Position numbers and translations under genes: made by a program. The notes beneath the pieces are model-generated. The model was not told the DNA's origin, searched no databases, and saw nothing but the letters and a program-made list of their open reading frames with translations. From Azolla pinnata (lineage: Eukaryota > Streptophyta > Polypodiopsida > Salviniales > Salviniaceae), in the NCBI GenBank assembly GCA_037176905.1, contig JBBBWG010028910.1:1-56033 (forward strand): a DNA stretch of 56,033 nucleotides, written 5' to 3'. Numbering within the stretch: position 1 is the first letter of the stretch; each line of letters begins with the position of its first letter. Positions 20,135 to 36,889 of this stretch are shown here, in pieces.

Positions 20135-22546
20135 TTAGCTTTCACCACAAATACATTTTCCATCCTCAAAAATGTGAATTCTTTGCCTATCATTCACCTG
20201 AATCTTGCGTTTCTCTATCTTTGATATCGATGCAGTCAATGAATGGCAATCCGGACAAGCACCCATGTTCTTCGTAATACGTATAGGCATATCTTTGGCT
20301 GTATTGATCAGAGCACATGCAATGGCTAACTTCTCGCTGTGCTGACAGAGCAACAAATCCATTTGATCATCTGAAATAACTTCTGAAACCCTATTCAAAC
20401 AAGAATGATTCACTCGTTCTCCACTAATGTCCCTTAACTTTTCATAGATATCATGAATTTGTGGATGACTCCTATCACCAGCACGAAACGAATGAGCATC
20501 ACCATTTCCATCGATCCATTGACAAGAACCTGGTATCTCCAATGCTCCATTCTGTATTCTCAAAGCTTCAACTTCCTTTGCTTCTTCTAACATTCCTGCA
20601 GCTGCATAGATATTGTTCATTGCCACATATGCTGGGGCATGCTTTGGATCTATCTGCATTGAACACCCAAAGGCCCATCTTCCAATCTCCACATTTACCC
20701 ATTTTCTACATCCACCCAATAGGGCCATCCACAATTTAAGCCGATCCAGCAAAGGCACTTCATCTATCAGATTCATGGCCTTCTCAAAGTGCCCAGCCCG
20801 ACTGAAAAGGTCAACCATGGATGTATAATGTTCTAGGCCCGGAACAATAAAATAGACATTCTTCATTGTATAGAAGTAAAATTCACCATCTTCTACCCGG
20901 CCAGCGTGGTTACATGCAGCTAACAATATAACAAATGTGATGCTAGTAGGTGTTATGTTGTCTGCTATCATTTCATTGAATGTAGCAAAAACGTTCTTAA
21001 ACAGGCCGAGCTGAGCATACCCTGACATGAGTGCCGTCCAAGCTACCACGTCCTTATTTGAAAGCTCGTCGAAGACTTCTCGAGCTTTAACAACCGCACA
21101 ACATTTTGCATACATATCAACCAACGCGGTACCAAGTATACTGTTTCTCTGTAAAAGCCCCTTCTTATTGATCTCAGCATGTATCTCCTCCCCATACTCG
21201 GAAGATCCTATGCTACCGCATGCTTTAAGCGCACATGCATAGGTGACCGTGTTTGGTGAGATTCCTTCCTCTCTCATCCTCCAGAAACAATTTAAAGCTT
21301 TATCCCCGAGCTCATGTTGGACATATCCATTGATAATAGATGTCCACGAGATGACATCTCGGCGTGGAAGCGCCTCTAAAACCTCTTGTGCATTTGCAAA
21401 TGCCCCACATTTAGCATACATATCCACCAGTGAGTTGCTGAAAACAATATCATTCCCCAATAATGGGAGCTTGCTGGCCCTGACATGTATCTCTTCTCCC
21501 TTTCTGAGTGATCCAATGCTGCTACAGGCCTTCACTACAGATGCAAAAGTGATAGGATCTGGGCAAAGACCTTCTTCTTGCATCAGATCAAAGCTTTTCA
21601 AAGCTTCGTGACCTTGCCCAAAATGGGCATGAGAGGAAATCAATGCATTCCATGCAACAACATCCCGATCCTTGAGTTCATCAAACACCGCTTCTGCTCT
21701 CTCAATCATACCACATTTAGCATACATGTCTATTAACGCCGTGGCGAGCATGGTGCTCTTCTCCAATAACTTTTGTTTCTGCAACTCGGTGTGTATTTTT
21801 TCACCTTTTTCCACTGATCCAATGGAACTACAAGCTTTCAGGATGCAGGCGAACGTAATCTCATTGGGACGGAGACCCTCTTTCGGCATCCGGTAAAAGC
21901 ATTCCAAAGCTTTGTTTCCAAGTCCGCATTGTACGTACCCACTGATCAATGCATTCCACGAGACAACATCTCGGACAGGCAGCTCGTCGAACACTTCTTG
22001 AGCTTTTCCAAGCACACCACACTTGGCATACATGCTAATCAACGCATTGCTTATGTACATATCTTGATGAATCAAACCTCGCTGGAGAACGGTAGCATGT
22101 ATTCGACTACCATTGCGCAGATCTTTGTGTTTGGTGCACGACTTTATGGAGTTCAAGACTGCGATTCGATCTTCGAGGGGCCACATCGCCGTCTTGAATT
22201 CGGCTCTCTTAACCAAAACCTCTTCATTTCTCGATTTGGGTCTTGTAGGAAGGAGCTCTCGGTCTCTCGACGCGGGTCTTGGATGGAGAAGATCCTTACA
22301 TGTCGGCATGGGGGGCTGAAGGCGTTTAGGGTTATGCTGTGGGAGCTCGGCATGGGGACTGTGGGCATTCTCACAACCACGTGCAGATGGCGCTTCGCTG
22401 AGGGAACGAATCGGATCGTGGTGCAGGGGAACAGAGCCAGGCACGAGCGGCATCTCATCATAGACGCGGGTGCTAAGTGTGCAGAGAGAGCTCTGAGCCG
22501 GAAGCCATGGATATACAGCAACAAATATATGAAGAAAAAAGCCCAT
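20135..22546 (-). CDS. PPR-E/DYW protein, organelle C-to-U RNA editing factor type
   Basis: A single-exon frame of 803 aa from the first ATG (22546). A hydrophobic N-terminus (MGFFLHIFVAVYPW) could serve organelle targeting. From about residue 130 come PLS-type repeats with MYAKCG / VFDELPVRDVVSWNALISGY / LRPNEITFACILKACSSIGS phrases in several cycles, then E motifs (WMALLGGCRKWVNVEIGRWA) and a PG box (IPGSCQWIDGNGDAHSF). The C-terminal deaminase-like domain keeps its zinc signature: HSEKLAIA supplies His and the catalytic Glu, CPDCH the two Cys. A second CxC (GKCICG) is also present. The last residues are GES, not the usual GDYW. DYW proteins convert specific organelle C to U; with HxE and CxxC intact, activity is plausible. 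Telomere-like repeats begin about 23 bp upstream of the ATG. Confidence 0.9.
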   Translation of the reverse strand: MGFFLHIFVAVYPWLPAQSSLCTLSTRVYDEMPLVPGSVPLHHDPIRSLSEAPSARGCENAHSPHAELPQHNPKRLQPPMPTCKDLLHPRPASRDRELLPTRPKSRNEEVLVKRAEFKTAMWPLEDRIAVLNSIKSCTKHKDLRNGSRIHATVLQRGLIHQDMYISNALISMYAKCGVLGKAQEVFDELPVRDVVSWNALISGYVQCGLGNKALECFYRMPKEGLRPNEITFACILKACSSIGSVEKGEKIHTELQKQKLLEKSTMLATALIDMYAKCGMIERAEAVFDELKDRDVVAWNALISSHAHFGQGHEALKSFDLMQEEGLCPDPITFASVVKACSSIGSLRKGEEIHVRASKLPLLGNDIVFSNSLVDMYAKCGAFANAQEVLEALPRRDVISWTSIINGYVQHELGDKALNCFWRMREEGISPNTVTYACALKACGSIGSSEYGEEIHAEINKKGLLQRNSILGTALVDMYAKCCAVVKAREVFDELSNKDVVAWTALMSGYAQLGLFKNVFATFNEMIADNITPTSITFVILLAACNHAGRVEDGEFYFYTMKNVYFIVPGLEHYTSMVDLFSRAGHFEKAMNLIDEVPLLDRLKLWMALLGGCRKWVNVEIGRWAFGCSMQIDPKHAPAYVAMNNIYAAAGMLEEAKEVEALRIQNGALEIPGSCQWIDGNGDAHSFRAGDRSHPQIHDIYEKLRDISGERVNHSCLNRVSEVISDDQMDLLLCQHSEKLAIACALINTAKDMPIRITKNMGACPDCHSLTASISKIEKRKIQVNDRQRIHIFEDGKCICGES

Positions 22547-22568
22547 AGCCAAACAGTTTGGCAACAAT

Positions 22569-23075
22569 GAGGATAGGGTTTAAGGGTTTAGGATTTAGGG
22601 TTTAGGTTTTAGGGTTTAGTGTTTAGGGTTTAGAATTCAGGGATTTAGGGTTTAGGGTTTAGAGTTTAGGGATTTAGTGTTTAGGGTTTAGGATTTAGGG
22701 GTTTAGTGTTTAGGGTTTAGGATTTAGGGATTTAGTGTTTAGGGTTTAGGATTTAGGGATTTAGTGTTTATGGTTTAGGATTTAGGGATTTAGTGGTTAG
22801 GGTTTAGAGGTTTAGGGATTTAGTGTTTAGGGATTAGGATTTAGATAGAGCTATCAACCTGAAACCATGAGGAAATTTGCCCATATCCAAACAATTTAGG
22901 GTTTAGGGTTTAGGGTTTAGGGTTTGCCCATATCCAAACCATGACAGAGCAAATTGCCCAACAATGAGGATAGGGTTTAGGGTTTAGTGTTTGGGGCGTT
23001 AGAGGTTTACGGCGTAAGGGTTTAGGGTTTAGGATTTAGGGTTTAGGATTTAGGATTTAGGGTTTAGGGTTTAGG
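22569..23075. repeat. telomere-like TTTAGGG array with copies of the PPR 5' end
   Basis: Degenerate TTTAGGG/TTTAGTGTTTAGGG repeats at 22569-22842, 22896-22923 and 22972-23075. They are separated by segments that repeat the neighbouring gene's 5' region: GAAGCCATG, AAATGCCCAT, CCAAACA and GGCAACAATGAGGATA-like phrases at about 22850-22895, 22924-22971 and 23084-23170. The array therefore contains repeated partial copies of the PPR start region. Confidence 0.85.
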
Positions 23076-23170
23076 ATTTAGAGAGAGCTATGAGCCTGAA
23101 GCCATGAAGAAAAATGCCCATTTCTCTATCCACCCAAATAGATTGGCAAATTGCCCAACAATGAGGATAT

Positions 23171-24268
23171 GATTTCGGTTTTAGGGTCTAAAAGGAATTC
23201 TTACTCCACCAGAAAAGTCGGTGAAATTCATATGGGAAGAGCACTGCTACAACTTGAAAGGCCAGTATGGCTCAATTAAAATGACTTGATACTTCTCAGT
23301 CGCTTAATTGAAATTTCGTAGAAACGTTTTTTTTTTACTAATGATGAATCATGCTGTTTGGAAAAAAAAAGGATGATATCGTCATAGGAATAAGTTTCTA
23401 GTATCCGGATTCACGCTTCTATCGCATGCAATCTTTCTGGGAGTTCTTGTAGGAGCACGTGATGGCATCGACACTTGCGATAGCGTCGACGAATCGTCCA
23501 CGACTTTGTGGGTTTTATAAAAAAAGGAGAATTACCGATCGATTGTCAACTAATCAATAAATTAAGTAACTAGCTAACCATCGGATCAAGAAATCAAATG
23601 ACTTAGAGAAGTCATTATTAATCAATCGTGCACATGTTTGGGAACTAATTCATCTGTCTGAGATATTGCTTCCTTTGAGAGAAATAGGCAATGTTTTTTT
23701 TTGTGAACTTGATTAACATTAAACACTCGATTTACTTCTTAAACATGGTGATTCATCCACATGATCGGATCGAATTTAAACAGCTCATTATTGCGTATTT
23801 GAAGAAACGGAAGCGGATGGAAATTTCGATTCCGTCACTTCATTATGTCTGTGTGGAAAAATTTTAGGGATGCAAGCTCAGTTTTGACTTTTTTTCACCA
23901 AGACGATATGTATGGACAAGGCTTACAGAAGACTGGGATTAATTTCGTTCCATTCGTCGACGCAGAGAGATCATCGCGAGTCTCAGCAGATGAAGCCTCT
24001 TAGCTACTAGCTGGTTCACGGGAGCTGCTCAAACTGTGCCTATGGACCTGCTGATCAGTTGCCGCGACGAAGGGCAGTTAAAATCGCGATGGGCTGTTAA
24101 AAATCGCGATTAAGTCTGTCACCCAGCTGGCTAGTTGAACACGATAAAGCTCGTCGATTAGCTCCTCCAAACGAAAGGTGGTTAATCGTGATGGGCAGTT
24201 AATCGCGATTAAGCCAATCGGGGGGGGGGATGAAGTCCTCCTGGTGCCACCTAAATGGATGAGGAGGG
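23171..24268. other. intergenic, no gene seen
   Basis: AT-rich DNA between the two telomere-like arrays, containing repeated AATCGCGAT phrases near 24080-24210. No coding stretch found. Confidence 0.5.
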
Positions 24269-24768
24269 TCTTTAGGGTTAGGGTTAGGGTCAGGATCGAG
24301 GGGTTTTAGGGTTAGGGTTAGGGTCAGGATCGGGGGGGTTTTAGGGTTAGGGTTAGGATCGAGGGTTTTAAGAGATAGGGTTAGGATCGCGTGGTTTTAG
24401 GGTTAGGGTTAGGATCGAGGGTTTTAAGAGCTAGGGTTAGGATCGAGGGGTTTTAGGGTTAGGGTTAGGATCGAGGGTTTTTAGGGTTAGGGTTAGGATT
24501 GAGGGGTTTTAGGGTTAGGGTTAGGATTGAGGGGTTTTAGGGTTAGGGTATAGGATCGAGGGGTTTTAGGGTTAGGGTTTAGGATCGAGGGTTTTTAGGG
24601 TTAGGGTTAGGATTGAGGGGTTTTAGGGTTAGGGTTTAGGATCGAGGGGTTTTAGGGTTAGGGTTAGGATTGAGGGGTTTTAGGGTTAGGGTTTAGCATC
24701 GAGGGGTTTTAGGGTTAGGGTTTAGGAACGAGGGTTTTTAGGGTTAGGATTAGGGTTAGGGTTTGAGG
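24269..24768. repeat. telomere-like 28-30 bp array upstream of the CDPK
   Basis: About 17 units of TTTTAGGGTTAGGGTTAGGA followed by TCGAGGGG, with variants (ATTGAGGGG, an extra T, AAGAGATAGGG). It combines TTAGGG and TTTAGGG motifs and ends about 415 bp before the CDPK ATG. Confidence 0.9.
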
Positions 24769-25183
24769 GTGAGAGATTGCGAAAGCACAAGCCAAGTCAA
24801 CGGTGACCGGCAGAACCGGCTGGTGACCGGGGAAGACTGTGTCATCTGCTCCGCTTCTACTCCATCTTCTTCTGCTTCAACTCCCTCTCTCTCTCTGTCT
24901 TTCTCTGCAGCGATGAAGAAGAAGAAGAAACTGCAAGCTGTCGTAGCTTTAGACTGAAGCGCATCAGATGCCCATTGGTTTGTTTGCCAGCTCCCTTCTT
25001 CTTCATTCTTCTTCCTTCTGCTTCTTCTTCCTCTTCTGCTGCTTCTTGTTTCTTTTCCCACTTCCGGTTCCTGTGCTGCAACCCTGGTTCGGCTCTTTCT
25101 TTCCTGTCCCCGCCTCGTTTGCTTGTATGTACGTCGTGTTTAGCCCATCGCCGGTGTCGTAGGAGCAGGGGGGAGCCTCCGCA

Positions 25184-30326
<5,143 letters not shown>

Positions 30327-30964
30327 TGATCATGTTTGTTTTGGGCATCTGATTCGAAACACGCACATATAGATAGTGACTTGATGATTTTGTATAGCAA
30401 AAGGTCATCATCTGGTCAGGTGCCAAGTGCAACTGTTCATATTCATCGAATCTTAACACATGTTTCTGGGGACCGAGCTGCTAAACAAGCAGCTTTTCTG
30501 GTTTTCCTTTGTACGACCATTGATTCATTTATTTGTCAAGTTGTGTACCTCTAGCAGTAACCTGGAAATAAGTCAGTCAACCCTCCTGTTCCTGGATAAG
30601 GCTATGGTGGGTCTTAAACTGTTGATGCAACAGTTGTAAGATGAGAAATCACACCCCTGTAAATTCTTTCTAATGCCAAAGCCAAGTCACTTGTACCTCT
30701 AAATAAGCTACATGTAGTGTAGTGGCGCTTTAAATCTGATACTATGTTAAACATTGGCTTGGGTATAATGTTCCAGGGAGATGCAAGAGGGGGGGCGGGG
30801 GGATCTTAATCAAACACTATCACCTTTGCTTGTGTACTATGAGCTTATGGTAGCATACAATTAAATGCCAGAGAACCAGTATATACTTGGGTACTGGATT
30901 GATTGGCATGGATGCAATGAAGCTCAAAAAAGTGTGGAACTTTCAGATAAAATGTGGTAGCTTG

Positions 30965-31168
30965 GGCACTAATGTTGGAGATGGGCACTGTATTTTTTCC
31001 ACGCCTAGAACAGTATATACATGCACGGTTGATCTTTTCAATCCGGCTAGGCACTTCAAGAAGTGTGTCCAAGATGACTTGCTGTTGCTAGATTGGATCA
31101 AGTTGTGGATAGCCTTAATCGCTGGATGCAGAAAACAGGTAGATGTAGACCTAAGAAATTGGGTTTAA
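30965..31168 (+). pseudogene. PPR E-domain fragment
   Basis: The frame reads GDGHCIFSTPRTVYTCTVDLF, then ARHFKKCVQDDLLLLDWIKL and WIALIAGCRKQVDVDLRNWV, then a stop. It mirrors the E region of the 20135-22546 gene (LEHYTSMVDLFSRAGHFEKA, LKLWMALLGGCRKWVNVEIG). The N- and C-terminal continuations are missing, so it is an isolated relic about 640 bp past the CDPK stop. Confidence 0.7.
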
Positions 31169-31282
31169 TACAGGCAGATTATTCTTTTACTTTCCTGTAT
31201 ACACAATCAAATTATCAATCAAACATGCTACACACATTATTCTTCATTAGAGTCATGCTCCACTTTTGGCGAAAAAGTCTGA

Positions 31283-31335
31283 GAGAAAGAAAGAAAAGGA
31301 AGATATATTAACGTTTGTTTAGGCCAATATACAGT
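31283..31335 (-). mobile_element. SINE/LINE-like 3' tail, copy 2
   Basis: GAGAAAGAAAGAAAAGGAAG, then ATATATTAACGTTTGTTTAGGCC, the same core as at 4253 and 39165 and in the same orientation. No intact tRNA-like head was found to the right. Confidence 0.4.
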
Positions 31336-31812
31336 AATCCACTCATCCACGAGAGTCCGCTGATGATTACAAATACAGCCATCCAATGTATATATAAGGT
31401 AAAATACAGCGTCTAAAACGAAAAGGTAATTACAGAAAGGTGAGAAAGTTCAAAGGGATTCCACTCAAGGTTAAATGCTGAGGGAAGTTCTGTTATACAA
31501 ATTTGTCAGATGTATATGGACAACCACTTGAATACATGTCATAGGAGGTTTGTTGTTACGCAAGGATCAAACAAATCTACTCAGCAATGACTGACTGAAT
31601 AGGCATGACAATAGCAACTTGAATACATGTCATAGGAGGTTTGCTGTTAAGCAAGAATCAAAACAAATTTACTCAGCAATGACTGTATAGGCATGACAAC
31701 AGCAATACACTCCACAGCCATTCTTCAACTCCAAATATGTCCCCCTAATGCAAGGACTGCGCAATCCATTTGGCCATCATATAGGCTTCATGACAACGGC
31801 CACCCACAAGTC

Positions 31813-33682
31813 TCACTCTTGTAGTTTTTCGAGTCTCTCTACAATATAACCCATTGTTGGTCTCGACCTCGGATCCCGATGCAGACATCGGAGTGAAAGC
31901 CGCCCTAGCCTTTGAGCCCCTGTAGTCGAGTATTGTCCTTCCAAACGAGGATCAACAATTTCTAGAATCTTCTGTTTATCATTCAAATATGGAAGAGCCC
32001 AGGGCACAAGTTTTTTCTCTCCGTTTGGTCGGTTCTCATCGAGGACTGGCCTACCTGTCAATATCTCCAGTAACACCACTCCGAAGCTATAGACATCACT
32101 CTTTACGCTCAAATGCCCTTAAAATAGATCACACAAAAACCACCCAAATGCAGTGTGTCAGTACATCAAGATCAGAATCAGTTGACCACTTTATAAATCA
32201 ATTTCATCAAGGTTTTTCTACACTGTTTACCGGTCAAGATATATTCAGGTGCTGCATAACCCTCTGTTCCCATAACGCGCGTCGACACATGACTTTTATT
32301 TCCTTGGGGACCATCCTTGGCAAGACCAAAGTCTGAAAGCTTTGCTTCAAACTCCTGTCAGACAACACAACTTTGGGAGTTAGATCCTATCAGCAATACG
32401 TAGACTTCATATGAAAGCAATCACTACACAAATGTCATTACACAAGTGGGGTTGGTGTTATAAGCATGCTGAGTGACTCACAATTGTTTACAGTTCGGGA
32501 ATCGACATCATATCTAACACGTCGAAGTGTTAAAAAACCAAGTGTTAGGGATTTCGATTTGAAACCATATTTGAGAAGTCAAAATGTTTGCATTTCGAGC
32601 TTGACACCATGTTGAACAACCTATGGTTTTAGGGTTTCACATCATGTTTATAAAGTCATGGTGTTTAGCATTAGCACGAGCATACATTATCCAGAAGAAT
32701 ATTAGATGACTTGAAATCTCGATAGATGATCGGATTCTTTCGGCTGTGAAGAAACTCGACACCTCTTGCAGAGCCAAGCATGATTTTCATCCTTGTATTC
32801 CAGGGAAGAGAAGAGCCTCTTTCTACTTGACAGAAAACAAGCAATTAATACTAAATTCACGTGCCATGATACATATGAGTGATTAGAAGATATCCTACTT
32901 TGGAAAAGATGGTTATTGAGGCTGCCCCGTTGCATGAATTCATAAACAAGAAGTCTGTGGTCACCTTCAATACAAAACCCAAATAGTCTTACAAGGTTTG
33001 GATGACGAAGCTGCCCAAGATATATGATCTCCGTCTGTCAAATGGGCAATTAATTCAAGTCAGTCTTCTGACGATATATTATATGGACATGAATGTGTTA
33101 GAGAAAGCATGTATGTCTGCATTAATATAGGAGGGAATAAATATACTGAATGCGGACAAGAATGTATGGATGTATGACAACCGTTCATCCTTTACTTGGC
33201 TTGTGAAAGTATCACATCAATCACTCTCTATCTCTATGCTATAGCTCAAAATTGGTGACCATTTTTTCCATTAGACAAACTAACATTATTGCTGTATAAT
33301 ACCATATTCCTAATCCATGTGTAGGTAGGGTGTCACATACATTATTAATAGAGTAACAGTTTGATACAGAACATTGCCATTACTGAATTCAGCCCAGGTT
33401 TTGGCCATCCCTTTTGGTTAAATGAACCATTTCCAGCGACACATAGTCAATTCAAACAACATATCATACAGTTAGGTCTTTACATTAAGCTCATCTTTAT
33501 ACCTAGAAAGAGATGGGAGAGAAATGTGAATCTAGATGCATTGGAAATGTTTGTTGACCTTTGAATGTATTCGGTGCATGCAACTAGGTGCGAAACTTCA
33601 TACTACAGAATGTTGGATAAACAAGGAGGAAAAAGGACATATCATGCCAGCCAACAGAGCATGTGTATGTTATTTGTATGTA

Positions 33683-33735
<53 letters not shown>

Positions 33736-35374
33736 CATACATGTTTATACATGGCTATGTATGCAAGGGTTGTCTGTAGAAATGCATACTACATATATAA
33801 AACAAAAACACATATGCACACATAAAATTTGAGCCCAAGAAAAACATTTTACAGACCATCCATTCTTTGTGGCCCTGCATGCCCAGCTGGTTGAGAATTT
33901 TGACTGCTACAGTGAGGCCATTCCCAGGTTTAGCTGGGGCACTAGTGTGCTCATCTATCCATCCCTTGAATACACATCCGAATCCACCCTCACCCAAAAT
34001 ACTATCAGGACGAAAGTTCCGAGTGGCAGCCTTGAGATCAGCGAATGAAAACTTTCTTAAGTCTGGGGGTAAACTAAGTTCTCCTGAGTAATCCTGATCT
34101 GAGGTTCCAAGAGATAAGATAGAGGATTCTGACCAGAATGAAGACTTCATCATATGATCTGACTGAAGTGTTGCTGAACTGCTCTCTGTTTCCAATCAGA
34201 ACCATCAAAACAAAGCCAATATTTTGGAGCATCATGAATTTGGAAGCCATTTCTAGTGTTCAGAACAGATTCAGCTTGAAAAATGGTTGTAATCATTATA
34301 ATCCTAATTTGTGCTGCTACTTTTGATCTACATTTAGGCTTGGAATAATTGGAAAACGTGACAAAAAACATCAATGTGACCATAAGCTGTTCATAAAAAA
34401 GTTTCAACAAAAAATTATTTTTACAGCTGTTCATAAAAGAATTAAGGTCAATGTGTTGGGCCTAGCTCTGTGGAAATATGAAACGCCCATCAATTCATCA
34501 AAAGATAAGTACCACAGTAATCTAGGTCACACGTTGTATTGTAACCTTTCCAAATGTGAGTATGCAAGTATTCAATGATGAGAAGAATAGGTCTGTTCAA
34601 GATATTCCTAGAAAATTTTCTGACTTAAGCAATAGGTCTTTTTACAGCTTTGATTCAAAAGTCCATGATTTCATTCACGCATTGTGTCTGCCTGATGTCA
34701 AGCTAACTGCAATAGTTTGTGTCCAAATCCCTAAATTATCTTGCATCTTGGAGACAACGGACCTAAATTCTTGCAAATTTCACATCAATGCCCCCTAATT
34801 TAATTTTATGCCTGAAATCTCTAATCATTCCAAAAATCTTACATCTACAAAAGTCCTTAATTAATCCAATATTCTACATTTGCCACTCTTTAATTAAACC
34901 AGAAGTTTACATTTTGCCATCTCTGATTCATCCAAAGTTTTGTATCTGTGTTTGGTAATCGGCAGATTATGAATCCAAACAGACCTCCAACCTAACCTTT
35001 TATCCAAATGATGAATCCAAACCCCCTCTACTCTTTCCCCAAGTTTGCAATCTATAGACCGACGAAAACAAGAATCTATGTGGCGATACGCAAATGGGAC
35101 ATTAGGATTTTCAAAAAAGCTGGAGCAAAAAAGAGCCATTTCTGTATTTTTTTTTTTTGTCGAACTTACCTGTGCTGGAAGAAGCAATAACGGTTGAAGG
35201 ATGCTTAGCATTTTTCTTGGTCCGAGGAACATTTAAGCAAGCTGTACAAGCACAGAAGAAGCAGCTCGATTCTATTATTTCCTCTTCTTCCTCTTCTCCT
35301 TCCTCTTCTCCTCCTCCTCCTCCTCCATCTTTGGAAGGATTCTGGACATGGTTACCTGAGCAGCACAAGCCCAT
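31813..35374 (-). CDS. receptor-like cytoplasmic kinase, RLCK-VII (PBL34-36-like)
   Basis: Six exons (35374-35170, 34185-33857, 33034-32899, 32822-32686, 32354-32231, 32117-31813) join in phase to 411 aa. MGLCC offers Gly2 myristoylation and Cys4/Cys5 palmitoylation, predicting plasma-membrane attachment. An acidic Gly/Glu stretch follows (about 17-33). The kinase starts at [14 protein letters not shown] (113-126) and has GEGGFG (133-138), Lys164 in [16 protein letters not shown] with Asp259, SDFGLA (Asp277), [10 protein letters not shown] and [13 protein letters not shown]. The [16 protein letters not shown] insert after the Gly loop and the [13 protein letters not shown] segment are hallmarks of the PBL34/35/36 branch. 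Such kinases relay signals from cell-surface immune and developmental receptors. The C-terminus stops soon after the kinase domain ([11 protein letters not shown]), shorter than angiosperm relatives with a tail. Confidence 0.92.
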
Positions 35375-36889
35375 GTCACATAGTAGACAGGCTCCTGTTC
35401 TGCATCAAACTGGGCTGAACATCAATCAATGGAAGAAGAAGAAGAGGAAGAAGAAGAAGAAAGGAGAAGAGAGAAGAAAGAGACGGCTTGACTTGGGCTA
35501 CCGTCTGTTGTTCTGCAAATTGCTCTTACCAAGTCACACAAGCCGGCTGGTGTACGAATTCGTATACGTATATACCACGTATATACGTGCTCGTATTTGC
35601 AATCGTATATACCTATGGCCATGGATGCTGATGTATCGATATACATGAACTTGATTCATAGATAAGCTTGTTGATGGAAGCAGGTAGCAATATACGTATA
35701 TATATATATATATATATATATATACGATTCATATACAGTGCGCAAAGCTCTGGGGAAGTTGGTATCTTACGTACGTATATGGCTAATAGAAGCTGCTACG
35801 TGAACGTATTTGCATATTCACGTATGGGGTATGGAAGCCGAAGTGTCATCAACGTATCTGTATAAATGTAGATACGGTTGGTGGAAGCTGGTATCTCTAC
35901 ATACGTCCACGCGTTCGTTCGTATTTATGCGTGTTGGGTATATTGGAGGTGTATCTATATATGTTAGTGTATTTATAAGTACATGTATATGGCATGTATC
36001 TGTATATGTATTTGTATTCGTACAAGTTGCTATTGATGTCCATCTGTGTATTTGTAAGTTGACCCGGGATCTAATTGCTCAATTGGAGCTGATTTATTTA
36101 AATTGCCTTTTCAAGCAATCAAGTTGTAAGGGCGTGTTGCGTTGGACAAACAGATTGATCTAAAGCAACAACCTCAGCAACAAAAGTAACGATGGAATTA
36201 ATTACATTTTGCGTTGACAGAAGGAAATCTTTGTGATATGGGTTGAGATTAATCCACATCTCCTATACGTCTAATCTGTTATGGCAAGAGGGCATCAGCC
36301 GCATGCCTAAAACGTTTTGGTAAGCTGGTTCCGATCAACTATAACTACACGTAACGGAAGGATTACTCGATCGAATAAGTCTTCTTGGCGTGTGCACTAT
36401 AAGTCTAGTCGCACAATTAAGCCCTTCAAATGCCTCGGCTCATCGATCGATCAAAGCTAATGATGAGACAGGCCACGAATTGAATAGATCAGATACGGTG
36501 ATGACAAGCTTCGAATTTTGAAGATCTTGCTTAGAGCACTGAAGTCAATGCCCAAATCATAAATTAATACGGGGATTTATGTTTAGCCACCGGAGTTACT
36601 TAATTTGACCTCCCTGATCTCACTACTTTATTATCCATTAACTAAATGGCGAGCATTCGCTAATCGATTTCCATTTGCCGTTGATCTCAAAACCCACTGT
36701 CATGAACCAAGCCATCAAACTAATCGGCCTGATTCGTTAATTAATCCGCCTTCCTGCTGTAAATCGAACATAATCAACAAGAGACCGATTAATCCTTGAA
36801 TGTAGCTGCGTGAATTAGTTGTAATTAAATCATGAAAAGGCCCATCTACATGGATTTCTGTATGGGGCTACATCAGCACATCCAACTCA
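35375..36889. other. upstream region of the RLCK, no gene seen
   Basis: GAA-rich tracts at 35425-35480 and a (TA)n tract at 35696-35723 with repeated ACGTATAT-type phrases to 36010. It includes the RLCK promoter. The open frames are repeat-driven. Confidence 0.5.

Noticed and set aside
21027..22570. Plus-strand open frames opposite the DYW PPR gene
   Set aside because: Shadows of the long minus-strand coding sequence, which carries all the family motifs.
15944..24768. A true chromosome end
   Set aside because: The telomere-like arrays are degenerate, have different units and are flanked by genes on both sides, so they are interstitial.
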